From contig JACPCW010000072.1 in the NCBI GenBank assembly GCA_016184365.1, positions 17,341 to 81,340 on the forward strand: a stretch of DNA of 64,000 nt, written 5' to 3'. A model generated the notes under the pieces. The model searched no databases. It was not told the origin of the DNA and was given only the letters and a program-made list of their open reading frames with translations. The stretch is from Candidatus Rokuibacteriota bacterium. Its GTDB lineage: Bacteria > Methylomirabilota > Methylomirabilia > Rokubacteriales > CSP1-6. A program made the position numbers and the translations under genes. Of the stretch, positions 27,140-36,326 are shown in pieces; within the stretch, counting starts at the first letter, position 1, and every line of letters begins with the position of its first letter.

Positions 27140-27940
27140 ATGTACGGCCGTGAAAAAGCGTGGGGCGAGACGGATTGGCGCCGGCGGACGGGGTACCGGC
27201 TGCTCGGGGAGCTTCATCTCCCCGGCCGGCTGCGTGCCTGGCACGTCATCAGGGAGCTGAAGCGCCTCCTCTGCTGGGGACCCGAGCCGCGCACGCTGCT
27301 CGACGCGGGCGGCGGCGAGGGGGCCTTCTCGTACTGGGTCGCCCGGAAGTTCCCCGAGTGGAAGATCGTCGTGGCCGACAACGAGCAGGACACCCTCGAG
27401 CGGGGCCTGCGCATCAAGGACAGTCTCAGGCTCACGAACGTCGAGGTCCGGCTGAGCGACCTGCGCGACGCCGTCGAGGAGAAGTCCTACGACGTCGTGC
27501 TCTGCACCGACGTCCTCGAGCACATCGCCGAGGACGGTCTGGTGCTCAAGAACCTCGGCACGGCGCTCAAGCCCGGCGGCGTCGTGATCGTGACGTCGCC
27601 GAGCGTGCCGCAGCCGCGACACCTGCCGCTGGTGCGATGGCGCGAGCGCCGGATCGGATTCCATCCGTCGGACTACGGGCACGTGCGTGACGGATATTCG
27701 AACACCGAGCTCGCCCGGCTGCTGGAGCACGCGGGGCTCGAGGTCGAGTCCGTGCGTCACACGTTCGGCCCGTTCGGGACGCTGATGTTCGATCTCTTCT
27801 TCGCAACCGGCGACAACGAGCCGCATCCGCTCGTGTACGCCGCGCTCTTTCCGCTCTACATGGCGCTGGCGCGCCTGGATCTGGCCCTGCCCGCGCGGCA
27901 CGGCGCGGCGGTGCTGGGCGTGGGACGCAAGCCGCTGTGA
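27140..27940 (+). CDS. Class I SAM-dependent methyltransferase
   Basis: A 266-residue methyltransferase: motif I LLDAGGGEGAFSYWVA near residue 53, acidic VVADNEQDT, motif IV SYDVVLCTDVLEHIAEDG, and post-motif LKPGGVVIVTSPSV. This resembles UbiG/Coq3-like and exopolysaccharide methyltransferases that modify sugars or lipids. ATG has AAGGAG nine bases upstream. It is followed 47 bases later by the O-antigen ligase gene. It probably decorates the polysaccharide made by this locus. Confidence 0.92.
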   Translation: MYGREKAWGETDWRRRTGYRLLGELHLPGRLRAWHVIRELKRLLCWGPEPRTLLDAGGGEGAFSYWVARKFPEWKIVVADNEQDTLERGLRIKDSLRLTNVEVRLSDLRDAVEEKSYDVVLCTDVLEHIAEDGLVLKNLGTALKPGGVVIVTSPSVPQPRHLPLVRWRERRIGFHPSDYGHVRDGYSNTELARLLEHAGLEVESVRHTFGPFGTLMFDLFFATGDNEPHPLVYAALFPLYMALARLDLALPARHGAAVLGVGRKPL

Positions 27941-27987
27941 CATCGCGCGCGCATCCGCGCGACGCCGGCTGAGGACGGAGGCCTGGT

Positions 27988-29235
27988 ATGTGGCTCCTGC
28001 TCTTGATGATCTTCATCATGCCGTTCGAGACGAACCCCTATCTCAAGATCTCGGACAGCTTTCTCGGTGTCTTCCAGGACTTCACCGTCATCAAGCTGCT
28101 CGGCATGATCGGCTTCGGATGGGCGGTCGCGCGCGTCCTGCAGGGCGGCGACGACGAGGGCCTCTTCGGGTCGCGGCAGGCCAAGCTCTTCCTCGCGCTC
28201 TACGCCGGCATCCTGTTCGCCGGCCTGCTGTCCGGGTCGGGCTTCCTCGTCATCTCGCGCTATCTCGCGTTCATGCTGTTCATGCCGTTCGTGCTGGCGT
28301 CGATCCGCACGCACGACGATCTGCGCCGCGTGATCTACGCCCTGGCGCTCACGTTCGTCGTCGTGTTCCCGTACGCGCTGCGGCAGATGTACCGGTACGG
28401 CGCGCGCCTCGGCACGGGCGTCAGCGAGACGAACTACTTCGCCGCGAACCTCGTCCTCGTCATTCCCATCGCCTTCGCGATCGCGCTCACGCAGGTCGAT
28501 CCGATGAAGCGGAAGCTGTGGTTCAGCGGCGGCCTCGTGCTGTGCCTGGCGCTGTTCCTCACGTCGTCGCGCGGCGGCTTCCTCGGGCTGCTCGTCGCGG
28601 GGGTCGCATACGCGTACCGTCGGCGCGGCCTGATGGGCGCGGTCACGGTGCTGACGATCCTGGTCCTGGCCGTCCTGCCCACGGGCATCGGCGAGCGGAC
28701 GATCGCGTCGATCACCGGCACGGCGCACGAGACGCCGGGTCTCGAGCAGTCGAACCGCGCGCACACCGGCCTCCTGAAGGCCGGCTTCCGGATGGTCGCC
28801 GACGCGCCGATCACCGGCGTGGGCCCGCAGAACTTCAAGGCGCTCTCCCTCAAGTACGCGCCGGAGCTCGACCGCGCCTTCATCGCGCACAACACCTATC
28901 TCGAGCTGGCCGCCGAGACCGGCATTCCGGTGCTCGTGCTGTTCCTGCTGCTGCTCTGGCAGGTGTACCGCACGTTCAATCGCGCCACGCAGCTGCGCGG
29001 CTCGCCCGAGGCGCGCGAGCTCGCGACGCTGGCGGAGGGCCTGCGCTGCGGACTCCTCGGCTTCGTCGTGTCGGCGTCCTTCATCAGCGCCCAGTACGAG
29101 AAGCTGTTCTGGGTGACCGTCTTCGTGTCGATCGCCGTCGAGCGCGCCGTGAGCCGCTACGAGCGGCGGGTCGCGGAGCAGGCGACCGTGCCTGATCCAC
29201 TCGCGTTCACGCCGGCCGGAGCTCCGGCCCGATGA
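27988..29235 (+). CDS. O-antigen ligase / polysaccharide polymerase (Wzy/WaaL family)
   Basis: A 415-residue membrane protein with ten or more hydrophobic helices. It has the large periplasmic loop of O-antigen ligase/polymerase proteins, including RAHTGLLKAGFRMVADAPITGVGPQNF and the invariant HNTYLELAAETG near residue 305. It should polymerise or ligate the exported polysaccharide repeat units on the outer face of the inner membrane. ATG at 27988. The stop overlaps the start of the glycosidase gene. Confidence 0.93.
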   Translation: MWLLLLMIFIMPFETNPYLKISDSFLGVFQDFTVIKLLGMIGFGWAVARVLQGGDDEGLFGSRQAKLFLALYAGILFAGLLSGSGFLVISRYLAFMLFMPFVLASIRTHDDLRRVIYALALTFVVVFPYALRQMYRYGARLGTGVSETNYFAANLVLVIPIAFAIALTQVDPMKRKLWFSGGLVLCLALFLTSSRGGFLGLLVAGVAYAYRRRGLMGAVTVLTILVLAVLPTGIGERTIASITGTAHETPGLEQSNRAHTGLLKAGFRMVADAPITGVGPQNFKALSLKYAPELDRAFIAHNTYLELAAETGIPVLVLFLLLLWQVYRTFNRATQLRGSPEARELATLAEGLRCGLLGFVVSASFISAQYEKLFWVTVFVSIAVERAVSRYERRVAEQATVPDPLAFTPAGAPAR

Positions 29236-31259
29236 CGGTGATGACGCGGCTCTCCGTCGCGCTGCTCACCGGGCTGCTCGTGGTCGCGGGCGCGGCGTTC
29301 GCGCAGAACGGCGGCCTGACGGCGCTGCCGCCGCTCGGCGCCGCGCAGAACCTCGTGCAGGACGGCAGCTTCGAATCGAGCGGCGCGTGGCGCGTCCGTC
29401 CGGAGGCCGCGTTCGCCGTCGACGCCGGCGGCCGCTCCGGGAAGGCCCTCCGGATGGCGGGCGCGGACCGCGACGCCGGCGTCGCCACCGCCGATCAGAC
29501 GGTCACGCTCGAGCCGGGCTTCCACACGATCCAGGGCTGGGTGAGGACGGAGAAGGTCGGGACGGCGTCGCCGCGGACCGGCGTGCGCCTCTGCCTCGAC
29601 GGCCGGCCGCGCGTGAACTGGTGGAAGTGCACCGGGGTCGCGCGCGAGACGAAGGCGTGGACCGAGTTCTCGCGGGTGGCGGTCTCGGTGCCCGAGGCGG
29701 GACCGTATCGCGTGACGGTCGGCGCGTACGGCAAGCCCGACGGCGTCGCCTGGTTCGACGACGTCGCGGTCACGCGCGTGAAGGCGCCGCCGCTCGACGC
29801 GTTCCTGCTGTATCCGAACTATCGCGGCACGCTGTGGGACGACCGGCCGCAGACGATCCGCGTGTCGCTCGCGGTCGCGCCCGACGCGCCACGCGGCGCC
29901 GAGCGGATCCGCGTGTCCGTCGTCGAGGAATCCGGCGGCGCGGTCCGCGCGCATCGTGACTGGCCCGCGAGCAGCGCGCGCGGCAAGCGGCTGGTGGGCG
30001 AGCTCGACGCGGGCCCGCTCGGCCACGGCGAATACCTGCTGCGCGCCGCGCTGCTCGATGCGAGCGGCACCAGCGTCTTCGCCTATCCCGAGCATCGGAT
30101 CGCGAAGATGCCGGCGAAGAGCCGCCGGAAGCTGAACGCGTGGGTCGACGAGACGAACGTCACGCACCTCGGCGGCAAGCCGGCGTTCGTGCTCGGCCTC
30201 TACAACACGTCGGGCTTCTCGACGAACCGCGCCGCCTATGCCGCGGGCAGGGACGGCTGGGGCAACGACCGCATCGGCGAGGCGCCCTTCAACATGCTGA
30301 TCAACTACCACCTCGGCGCCACGCCGATCCCGGCGCTGAACGTCTACATGGACGATCTGCACGCGCGGGGGATCTATTACCTCCAGACCGTGAACTTCTA
30401 TCACGAGGCGCACCCGCAGTACCGGAAGCTGCCGTACGACGCGATCCGCGACGGCGAGGACGCGCTGAACCGGTGGGTGGGGAAGACGCTCGCGAAGCAT
30501 CCCGGTCTCGCCGGCTTTTACACCGCGGACGAGCGCACGGCCGACATGGTTCCGACCGTGTTCCGCCAGCATCGCGAGCTGCGCCGTGCGGCGCCCGGCA
30601 CGCTCGACTACGCCGTGCTCGGCAACGGCTGGCAGGACCAGGCGCCGCTCTGGCGTGACGCCGCCGACGTGCTCGGTCTCGATCCGTATCCCATCGTGAA
30701 GCCCGGTGACAACCACCTGGCGATGGTCGGCGAGTGGACGCGCATCGGTCAGGATGCGGTGATGGGCGCGCGGCCGCTCTGGATGGTGATCCAGTACTTC
30801 CCGGTCACGCGGCAGGGCGGCTGGCCGTCGCGCGAGGACCTCCGCACGATGAGCTGGATGGCGATCGTCGAGGGCGCCAAGGGCCTCTTCTACTGGTCGT
30901 TCGGGGTGAAGGGCCTCGCGTGGGTGAAGGATCCCGACGAGAAGATGAAGCGCTGGCAGGATCTCGTCGCGGTGACGAAGGAGATCAAGGCGCTCGAGCC
31001 CGTGCTGCTCGCGCCGGACGCCGCCGTCGTGCGCGAGGCGCCCGCGCCGATTCGCGTGCTCGGAAAGAAGATGCCCGACGGCACGCGCTATCTCTTCGCG
31101 TACAACACCACCGGGAAGGACGCGCCCGTGCGCCTGACGCTCACCGAGGTCGCGCGCGAAGTCGCGGCGATCGGCGGCGGAGCCGCGGGCAAGCTCGACG
31201 GCTCGACGCTGACCGACACGTTCGGCCCCTACCAGGTGAAGCGGTACTCCATTCGATAG
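29232..31259 (+). CDS. Secreted TIM-barrel glycosidase-like protein with N-terminal CBM-like domain
   Basis: A 675-residue secreted protein. It has a signal peptide (LLTGLLVVAGAAFAQ), a carbohydrate-binding-like beta-sandwich at about 38-185 (NLVQDGSFE...WFDDVAVTRV), an Ig-like region, and a TIM-barrel domain from about 320 (VLGLYNTSGF; GFYTADERT; DVLGLDPYPI; FYWSFGVKGLAW). Candidate catalytic acids are in TADERT and the later DPYP region. It likely trims or degrades polysaccharide, fitting its place after the polymerase gene. GH family not assigned. The palindromic repeat R4 begins immediately after its stop. Confidence 0.85.
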   Translation: MTVMTRLSVALLTGLLVVAGAAFAQNGGLTALPPLGAAQNLVQDGSFESSGAWRVRPEAAFAVDAGGRSGKALRMAGADRDAGVATADQTVTLEPGFHTIQGWVRTEKVGTASPRTGVRLCLDGRPRVNWWKCTGVARETKAWTEFSRVAVSVPEAGPYRVTVGAYGKPDGVAWFDDVAVTRVKAPPLDAFLLYPNYRGTLWDDRPQTIRVSLAVAPDAPRGAERIRVSVVEESGGAVRAHRDWPASSARGKRLVGELDAGPLGHGEYLLRAALLDASGTSVFAYPEHRIAKMPAKSRRKLNAWVDETNVTHLGGKPAFVLGLYNTSGFSTNRAAYAAGRDGWGNDRIGEAPFNMLINYHLGATPIPALNVYMDDLHARGIYYLQTVNFYHEAHPQYRKLPYDAIRDGEDALNRWVGKTLAKHPGLAGFYTADERTADMVPTVFRQHRELRRAAPGTLDYAVLGNGWQDQAPLWRDAADVLGLDPYPIVKPGDNHLAMVGEWTRIGQDAVMGARPLWMVIQYFPVTRQGGWPSREDLRTMSWMAIVEGAKGLFYWSFGVKGLAWVKDPDEKMKRWQDLVAVTKEIKALEPVLLAPDAAVVREAPAPIRVLGKKMPDGTRYLFAYNTTGKDAPVRLTLTEVAREVAAIGGGAAGKLDGSTLTDTFGPYQVKRYSIR

Positions 31260-31264
31260 TACCC

Positions 31265-31331
31265 GGGGGCCCCGACATGGCCCCCAGACCCCCCGCGCTC
31301 GGAAGCGCGCCGGGGGAACCCGTCGCGCTCC
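31265..31331 (+). repeat. Two-hairpin palindromic element, copy R4
   Basis: GGGGGCCCCGACATGGCCCCC followed by CCCCCCGCGCTCGGAAGCGCGCCGGG-GGAA-CCCGTCGCGCTCC. The core is identical to R1; the second stem is partly decayed. It begins five bases after the glycosidase stop and runs into the DUF3182-like relic. Confidence 0.92.
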
Positions 31332-31522
31332 GATGCGTTGCTCGCCGACGAGGCGGCGCGGCTCGGCATCCGGACCGCGGGCGACCTCTTCGGCGGCATC
31401 GTGCCGTTTCCGTTCGTCGGCACGAAAGCGATCACGCACGCGCTCGTCTCGCCGCAGGCGGAGCGGCCGACCGGGTGGTCGGAGGCGTTCTCGGCGCGCA
31501 CGGCCTCGGTCGTCCTGCCCGG
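31332..31522 (+). pseudogene. DUF3182-like fragment
   Basis: The frame LADEAARLGIRTAGDLFGGIVPFPFVGTKAITHALV...GWSEAFSARTASVVLPG matches the start of DUF3182 proteins (ATP-grasp-like, unknown role) from memory. Homology stops at about 31522, and no further DUF3182 sequence follows in any frame. It has no start codon or ribosome-binding site, and the left edge coincides with repeat R4. A gene relic of about 63 codons. Confidence 0.6.
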
Positions 31523-31592
31523 ATCCCGCATCCGGTCGTCGCGAACTATCTCGCTGCGTTCCGCCGGTCGGCCGCGTCCGTGACGCACCATC

Positions 31593-31781
31593 TCATCCGG
31601 GGCGCCGATCAGTCACGACGCGAGTCTTGGCGCACGCAGCACATCGGCCGTAGCCGCGATGGAAGTCGCGGTGGGCTTCGAGCTTCCCGGCCCGCGAGCG
31701 CAGCAAGGCCACGATCCGTTCTCTCAACGTGGTCAGGTCGTGGTCCGCGTCGACGCGGCGGTGCTGGCCGACGACGGGCAA
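31593..31781 (-). pseudogene. Internally deleted CxxC protein (family member D)
   Basis: The frame reads ...LRERIVALLRSRAGK-LEAHRDFHRGYGRCAACAKTRVV... Compared with member C (23239) it keeps the N-terminal helix and the GYGRCAAC second pair. About 24 residues carrying the first CxxC and the following helix are missing, in frame. Only a TTG is available as start. It is likely non-functional but proves the family is older than the present copies. Confidence 0.6.
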
Positions 31782-31784
31782 CCC

Positions 31785-31829
31785 GGCCAGTCGGTCCTCG
31801 AGGACTGGCCGCGCGTTCCCGCGGGAACG
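31785..31829. other. Palindrome pair downstream of exosortase
   Basis: GGCCAGTC...GACTGGCC (31785-31810), with an internal perfect GTCCTCGAGGAC, is followed by a perfect 16-bp palindrome CGTTCCCGCGGGAACG (31814-31829). They lie just beyond the 3' end of the exosortase operon. They may end transcription or bind a protein; there is no T-run. Confidence 0.45.
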
Positions 31830-31883
31830 TCGCAGGGCCGCGCGACGTCTGAAGTCAGCCTGATGCCGCCGACCGGATCAGCG

Positions 31884-32717
31884 TCAGGGGCGCGAGCGGA
31901 TCCGAGCGGGCGCGCCGCTCGGCGTGGCGCGCCGGAGCAGCAGCACCGTCGCGACGAACGGCACCATCATCACGAGATAGACGACCTTGCCGTAGGCCAG
32001 GTGTGCGACGCCCGTCGCGGCCTCACGGCCGAGGTAGTGCGCCACGACGCCGGTCCCGGTCACGCGGATGATGTTGGCCGTGATCGCCGCGACGATGGCG
32101 ACGGCGACGACGGCCGCGCGCCGGCCCGGCGTCCGCTGGGTGAGCCAGCCGAACGCCACGCCGACCACCAGCATCGCGAGCAGGAACCGGAGACCGTTGC
32201 AGCTCTCCTCGACGTGCAGCACGACCGCCGGCAGCGTGATGAACAGGCCGCTCTGGATGGAGGGGATGCCGATCGCGTTCAGCGCCACCGTCGCCGAGGT
32301 CGCCGCGAGCTGCTGCAGCGGGAGGGAGACCGCGGTGATCGCGCGGTCCGGCAGCGGCGCCATGAAGACGAGGAACGCCGCCGGAAACGCGAAGGCGCGA
32401 AAGCCGACCGGCCCGAGCGCGAACAGTCCGATGCCAGTGACCACGACGGGGATCGACAGCGCGCGCAGCATGAGGCTCTCGGCCCCGACGCCCGCGGCGA
32501 GCAGCGCGAGGCCCGCCGCGATGACGCCCAGACCCGGCCGCCAGCGCGTGCGCGCCGCGCGCGCCAGCTCCGCGCGCGACTCCCAGACGAGCCATGCGCT
32601 GAACGCGGGAATGAGGAATCCGTAGTTGAAGTAGCTCACGCGCCACCAGACGCCCACGAGCTCGTAGAGCACCGGCGTGTAGAGCAGGACCAGCGCGGCG
32701 AGAGCGACGTGGATCAC
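31884..32717 (-). CDS. Exosortase, short form
   Basis: A 277-residue membrane protein with about eight helices. The predicted exosortase triad is present: Cys in VEESCNGLRF (near 181), Arg in ANIIRVTGTG (near 219), and His in GVAHLAYG (near 237). Exosortases cleave PEP-CTERM proteins and attach them to the outer surface. XrtA proteins are often fused to an EpsI domain; this one is not, and no EpsI gene or PEP-CTERM substrate is seen in the window. GTG overlaps the epimerase stop (GTGA). Last gene of the long reverse operon. Confidence 0.92.
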   Translation of the reverse strand: MIHVALAALVLLYTPVLYELVGVWWRVSYFNYGFLIPAFSAWLVWESRAELARAARTRWRPGLGVIAAGLALLAAGVGAESLMLRALSIPVVVTGIGLFALGPVGFRAFAFPAAFLVFMAPLPDRAITAVSLPLQQLAATSATVALNAIGIPSIQSGLFITLPAVVLHVEESCNGLRFLLAMLVVGVAFGWLTQRTPGRRAAVVAVAIVAAITANIIRVTGTGVVAHYLGREAATGVAHLAYGKVVYLVMMVPFVATVLLLRRATPSGAPARIRSRP

Positions 32718-33664
32718 GCGGCGATCCGTTCGCGCGCCGCCGCCGTGAACCACTCGGCGGTGCGGCGCAGGCCCTGCGCGAGATCCACGTCCGGCGCCCA
32801 GGCGAGCTCGCGCTTCGCGCGGCTCGGGTCGAGCACGCTGCGGCGCAGGTCGCCGGGCCGCGGCGCGGCGTTGACGGGCGACAGCCGCGTGCCGGTGATC
32901 GTCGCGAGCGACTGCCACAGATCGTTGACGCTCACTTCCCGGCCGCTCGCGACGTTGAACACGGTCGGTGTCGCCGGGTCGAGGTGCATGGTGAGGGCGA
33001 TCAGGTTCGCGCGGACGACGTCGTCGACGAACACGAAGTCGCGCGTCTGCCCGCCGTCGCCGAAGATGGTCGGCGTCACGCCCGCCAGGATCTTCTGCAT
33101 GAAGATCGCGACGACGCCCGCTTCACCGTGCGGGTCCTGCCGCGGCCCGTAGACGTTCGCGTAGCGCAGGACGACCGATCGCAGGCCATGGGTCGCGCGA
33201 TAGCCGTCGAGGTAGTGCTCGACCGACAGCTTGGCGATCGCGTAGGGCGACAGCGGGCGGCACGGATGCCGCTCGTCGGCGGCGCCGGCGTCGATCTCGC
33301 CGTAGATGGCGCCGCCCGTCGAGGCGAACACGACGCGCGCGACGCCGTGCCGCCGCGCCGCTTCGAGGAGCTTCAGCGTGCCGACGACGTTGATCGAGGC
33401 GTCGAGGACGGGGTCTTCCACGGAGCGCCGCACGCTGACCTGCGCCGCCTGGTGGCTGATCACGTCCGGCCGCTCGGCCTGGACGACCGCGTCGATGTCG
33501 TTGGTGCGGAGGTCCACGCGGTACCAGCGCGCCCGGACGTTCAGGTTCGCGCGCGCGCCGGAGGAGAGATCGTCGACGATGACCACCTGGTGGCCCGCCT
33601 CGAGGCAGGCGTCGACGATGTGCGAGCCGATGAATCCCGCGCCGCCGGTTACCAGTACACGCAT
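32714..33664 (-). CDS. NAD-dependent epimerase/dehydratase (UDP-sugar 4-epimerase type)
   Basis: A 316-residue extended SDR enzyme. The NAD-binding motif is VTGGAGFIGSHI, DLSSG occupies the second strand, and the catalytic Tyr-x3-Lys is in SPYAIAKL near residue 147, preceded by ASTGGAIYGE. RYANVYGPRQDP and FGDGGQTRDFVFVDDV bind the sugar nucleotide. It probably interconverts UDP-glucose and UDP-galactose or their uronic forms for the polysaccharide. ATG overlaps the flippase stop (ATGA). Confidence 0.95.
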   Translation of the reverse strand: MRVLVTGGAGFIGSHIVDACLEAGHQVVIVDDLSSGARANLNVRARWYRVDLRTNDIDAVVQAERPDVISHQAAQVSVRRSVEDPVLDASINVVGTLKLLEAARRHGVARVVFASTGGAIYGEIDAGAADERHPCRPLSPYAIAKLSVEHYLDGYRATHGLRSVVLRYANVYGPRQDPHGEAGVVAIFMQKILAGVTPTIFGDGGQTRDFVFVDDVVRANLIALTMHLDPATPTVFNVASGREVSVNDLWQSLATITGTRLSPVNAAPRPGDLRRSVLDPSRAKRELAWAPDVDLAQGLRRTAEWFTAAARERIAA

Positions 33665-35205
33665 CACGCTGACCTCGTTTCGAGGGCCGGCTTCGCCGGC
33701 ACCTCGGAGTCTTTGGGTCGGGCCGGCGGCCGACGCCACCGGGCCATCGATCGGTTGAAGGTCATGAGGGCGAAGCGCCATTCGCGCGCGCCGACGACAC
33801 GGAGCCCGACGGCGGCGCCGACGTAGGTGGCCAGGCCGGCCATCCCCGCGAGGACGATGCGGAGCAGATCGGGCTCGTCGGTGGCGATGGCGACCGCCGC
33901 GCCGTACGACAGCACCCCGGCGCCGGCGATCCGCAGGAGCGTGAACACGGGGACACGGCAGCCCTGCGCCCGCGCGAGCACCACGAACGCCCACGACGTC
34001 GCGACGAGCTGCGCGAGGGTGTTCGCGCCGACCGCGCCCCAGGTGCCCCAGACGGGAATGAACAGGATGGCCGCCCCGATGTTGATCGCGGCGGCGACGC
34101 TCGTGGCCGTGACGGCGCAGCGGCGGTCACCGAGACCGCGGAGAGCGGTCCACGCGACCTTCCGCATGGAGGCGAAGACCGCGACGATCATCATCACCGA
34201 CAGCAGGGCGGCGACCGGGCGGTACGCCTCGCCGTAGAGCAGCGTCACGAGCGCGGGCGCGACGGCGGTCGTGACCGCGGCGATCGGCGCGCCGACGAGC
34301 GTCACGTTCCGGAGCGCCCCGCGGTAGACGCCGCGGAACTCGTCCATCGCGCCGCGTCCGTGCAGGCCGGAGAACGTCGGCAGGAGCGCGCCGATCGTGA
34401 TCTCGGGGAAGATCATCGCCTTCGTCGCGAGCCCGAACGCGAGGCTGTAGAAGGCGATGTCGTGCGAGTCGGTCCAGAATCTGAGGAAGAAGACCTCGGA
34501 CCGGTCCCACACGAGCGCGTCGAGGACGACGACGACCGAGAGCGGGACCAGGTAGGCGCGCATGTCCTGCCCGAGCGCGGGCGGCACGGGCGCGGCGCTG
34601 GCCGGATAGATCGACCGCGCGCGGCGGCGCTGGAGCATGGCCGACACCGTCGTGCCGATCATGTTGCCCGCGACGATCCCGACGAGGTCGAATCCGAGCG
34701 CGAGCGCGACGACGGTCGCCACGAAGTGCAGCCCCATCTTGATGGTGCTGACCTGCGTCGTGAGGTCGTACCGGTTCGCGCCGTAGACGGCGTGCGAAAA
34801 GATGTGCTCGAGGGTGATCGGGAACAGGCCGAGACACACGAGCGCGAGCGGCCAGCGGATCGCGTCCGGGGCGACGGCGAGGACGATCGGCATCATCGCG
34901 GCGGCGACGATCGCGGTGGCGAGGATCTGGTGCCGCTTCATGCGCTCGACCACGCCCCAGGCGAGCGCCGGATCGCCCTGCGCGAGCGCGCTCGCCGTGT
35001 AGCGGGTCGTGCCGACGGCGAACCCGAGGGAGGCGAGCGCCGTCAACGTGCGCGTCACCCACAGGATGTAGGAGAAGTCGCCCATGCGCGCCGGCCCGAG
35101 CCAGCGCGCGAGGACGACCGACATCACCACGCCGCTGCCGAGCCCGATCACGGTGACGAGCCCGAACCAGAACGTGTTCCGGACGAGGGTGTCCCGCGTG
35201 CTCAC
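33664..35205 (-). CDS. Polysaccharide flippase (MOP superfamily, Wzx-like)
   Basis: A 513-residue protein with about 12-14 transmembrane helices and the MOP-type N terminus RNTFWFGLVTVIGLGSGVVMSVVLARWLGPARMGDFSY. It should move lipid-linked repeat units across the inner membrane. GTG at 35205 overlaps the upstream FemAB-like stop. The last residues (SEVPAKPALETRSA) are translated from a second palindromic repeat type (33679-33712), so the C terminus appears repeat-derived. Confidence 0.93.
   Translation of the reverse strand: MSTRDTLVRNTFWFGLVTVIGLGSGVVMSVVLARWLGPARMGDFSYILWVTRTLTALASLGFAVGTTRYTASALAQGDPALAWGVVERMKRHQILATAIVAAAMMPIVLAVAPDAIRWPLALVCLGLFPITLEHIFSHAVYGANRYDLTTQVSTIKMGLHFVATVVALALGFDLVGIVAGNMIGTTVSAMLQRRRARSIYPASAAPVPPALGQDMRAYLVPLSVVVVLDALVWDRSEVFFLRFWTDSHDIAFYSLAFGLATKAMIFPEITIGALLPTFSGLHGRGAMDEFRGVYRGALRNVTLVGAPIAAVTTAVAPALVTLLYGEAYRPVAALLSVMMIVAVFASMRKVAWTALRGLGDRRCAVTATSVAAAINIGAAILFIPVWGTWGAVGANTLAQLVATSWAFVVLARAQGCRVPVFTLLRIAGAGVLSYGAAVAIATDEPDLLRIVLAGMAGLATYVGAAVGLRVVGAREWRFALMTFNRSMARWRRPPARPKDSEVPAKPALETRSA
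33679..33712 (-). repeat. Second repeat family, copy B1
   Basis: TTTCGAGGGCCGGC-TTC-GCCGGCACCTCGGAGTC contains a 6-bp perfect stem. It matches the sequence at 56623 (CTTCGAGCGCCGGCTTTGCCGGCGCCTCCGATG) over about 30 bases. It lies at the 3' end of the flippase gene and codes for its last residues. Confidence 0.7.
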
Positions 35206-36326
35206 GCGAATCTCGGCGCCAGCGTCGGGACGCGCGCGACGAGCGTCCACATCTGCGGAAACACTCGCGTCTCGAGCAGGCGGAAGGCGCGGTAGAGCCT
35301 CGGGCGGAGCACGAGGTCGTGGAACGGCACGAACGTGTCGAGGCGGCAGCCGAGCCCGGCCTTGAAGTGGTACACCCCCCACCCGGCGTCCGTCTCGCGC
35401 GGCGGCAGCTGCACGCCGCTCCCGCCGAAGTCGGCGAGCTCGCAGCCTTCGGCGCGCGCGCGGCGCGCGAACTCCCACGAGATCGCCGGCGCGACGTGGT
35501 GGCGGACGGCGTCGGCCGCGTTGCCGCGCACCGAGGTGTAGAGGAGATACGCGCGGCGGCCGAACCGGATGGAAAGCAGGCCGCCCACGACGGCGTCGCC
35601 GGTGCGCGCGATCAGGAGCGTGCAGGCGCCGGCCGCGCGGTAGTGACGGATGAGCGACCGGTAGTAACCGACGTCGCGCACCGGGAAGCCCTTGATGCGC
35701 CCGACGTTCACCATGAGCGCGTGGAAGGCGACCACGTCCTCGTCGCGGTCGGTCGCGTCGATGACGAGACCCTTGCGCGGCGCCGCGGCGATGTACTCGC
35801 GCATGCGCCGGCGCATCGCGCCGAGCAGCGTCTTTTCATCCGGCGTGAGATCCAGCACCTGGACGTAGCGGGGCGTGTTCCACGTCGTCCACGGCTCCGG
35901 CAGCGACACGAGGTCGTGCCGTGCGAGGCACGCCGCGTCCGCGGCGTCGTCCATCGGCACGCCCGGGCTCATGCGCACGAGGATGGCGCGGGACTCGCGG
36001 CCGGCGGTCCGCATCGCGCCGAGCAGCCGGTCGAGCGCCTCGGGCTCGCCGGGGCTGAAGAGCGGCCCGCGCGGCGCGTACGCGACGGCCCCGAGGCCGG
36101 GCACCGCCCGCGTGAGCATCGCGCACGCCGCCAGGCACTCGTCGCGGCGGTACACCGCGAGGCGCGTGGCCGGCCACCCGTGCTCGGTGCGGAGCGCGCC
36201 CCACTCGAAGCCCTGCTTGACGTCGCCCGCCGGGAAGCGCTCGACGACGCGGTTCCACTCCACGCGGTCCGTGATGCGCCGGCACACCAGCGCGTCCGTG
36301 GCCGCAGCCATCGAGGTCGTCGTCAC
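35202..36326 (-). CDS. FemAB/GNAT-fold aminoacyl- or acyltransferase
   Basis: A protein of about 374 residues with the two-GNAT FemAB layout: VKQGFEWGALRTEHGWPATRLAVYR, YAPRGPLFSPGE, RRRMREYIAAAPRKGL, DAVVGGLLSIRFGRRAYLLYTSV, and C-terminal GCELADFGGSG...HFKAGLGCRL. The ORF frame runs further upstream, but the natural start is the GTG at 36326 (GTGA overlap with the GT2 stop) or the ATG at 36311. It resembles peptidoglycan-bridge and exopolysaccharide FemAB proteins and is distinct from the one at 24520. Confidence 0.9.
   Translation of the reverse strand: MTTTSMAAATDALVCRRITDRVEWNRVVERFPAGDVKQGFEWGALRTEHGWPATRLAVYRRDECLAACAMLTRAVPGLGAVAYAPRGPLFSPGEPEALDRLLGAMRTAGRESRAILVRMSPGVPMDDAADAACLARHDLVSLPEPWTTWNTPRYVQVLDLTPDEKTLLGAMRRRMREYIAAAPRKGLVIDATDRDEDVVAFHALMVNVGRIKGFPVRDVGYYRSLIRHYRAAGACTLLIARTGDAVVGGLLSIRFGRRAYLLYTSVRGNAADAVRHHVAPAISWEFARRARAEGCELADFGGSGVQLPPRETDAGWGVYHFKAGLGCRLDTFVPFHDLVLRPRLYRAFRLLETRVFPQMWTLVARVPTLAPRFA

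Noticed and set aside
31593-31883. Possible CRISPR-like repetition around palindromes
   Set aside because: The palindromes are unique sequences with no regular spacing; no cas gene is in the window.
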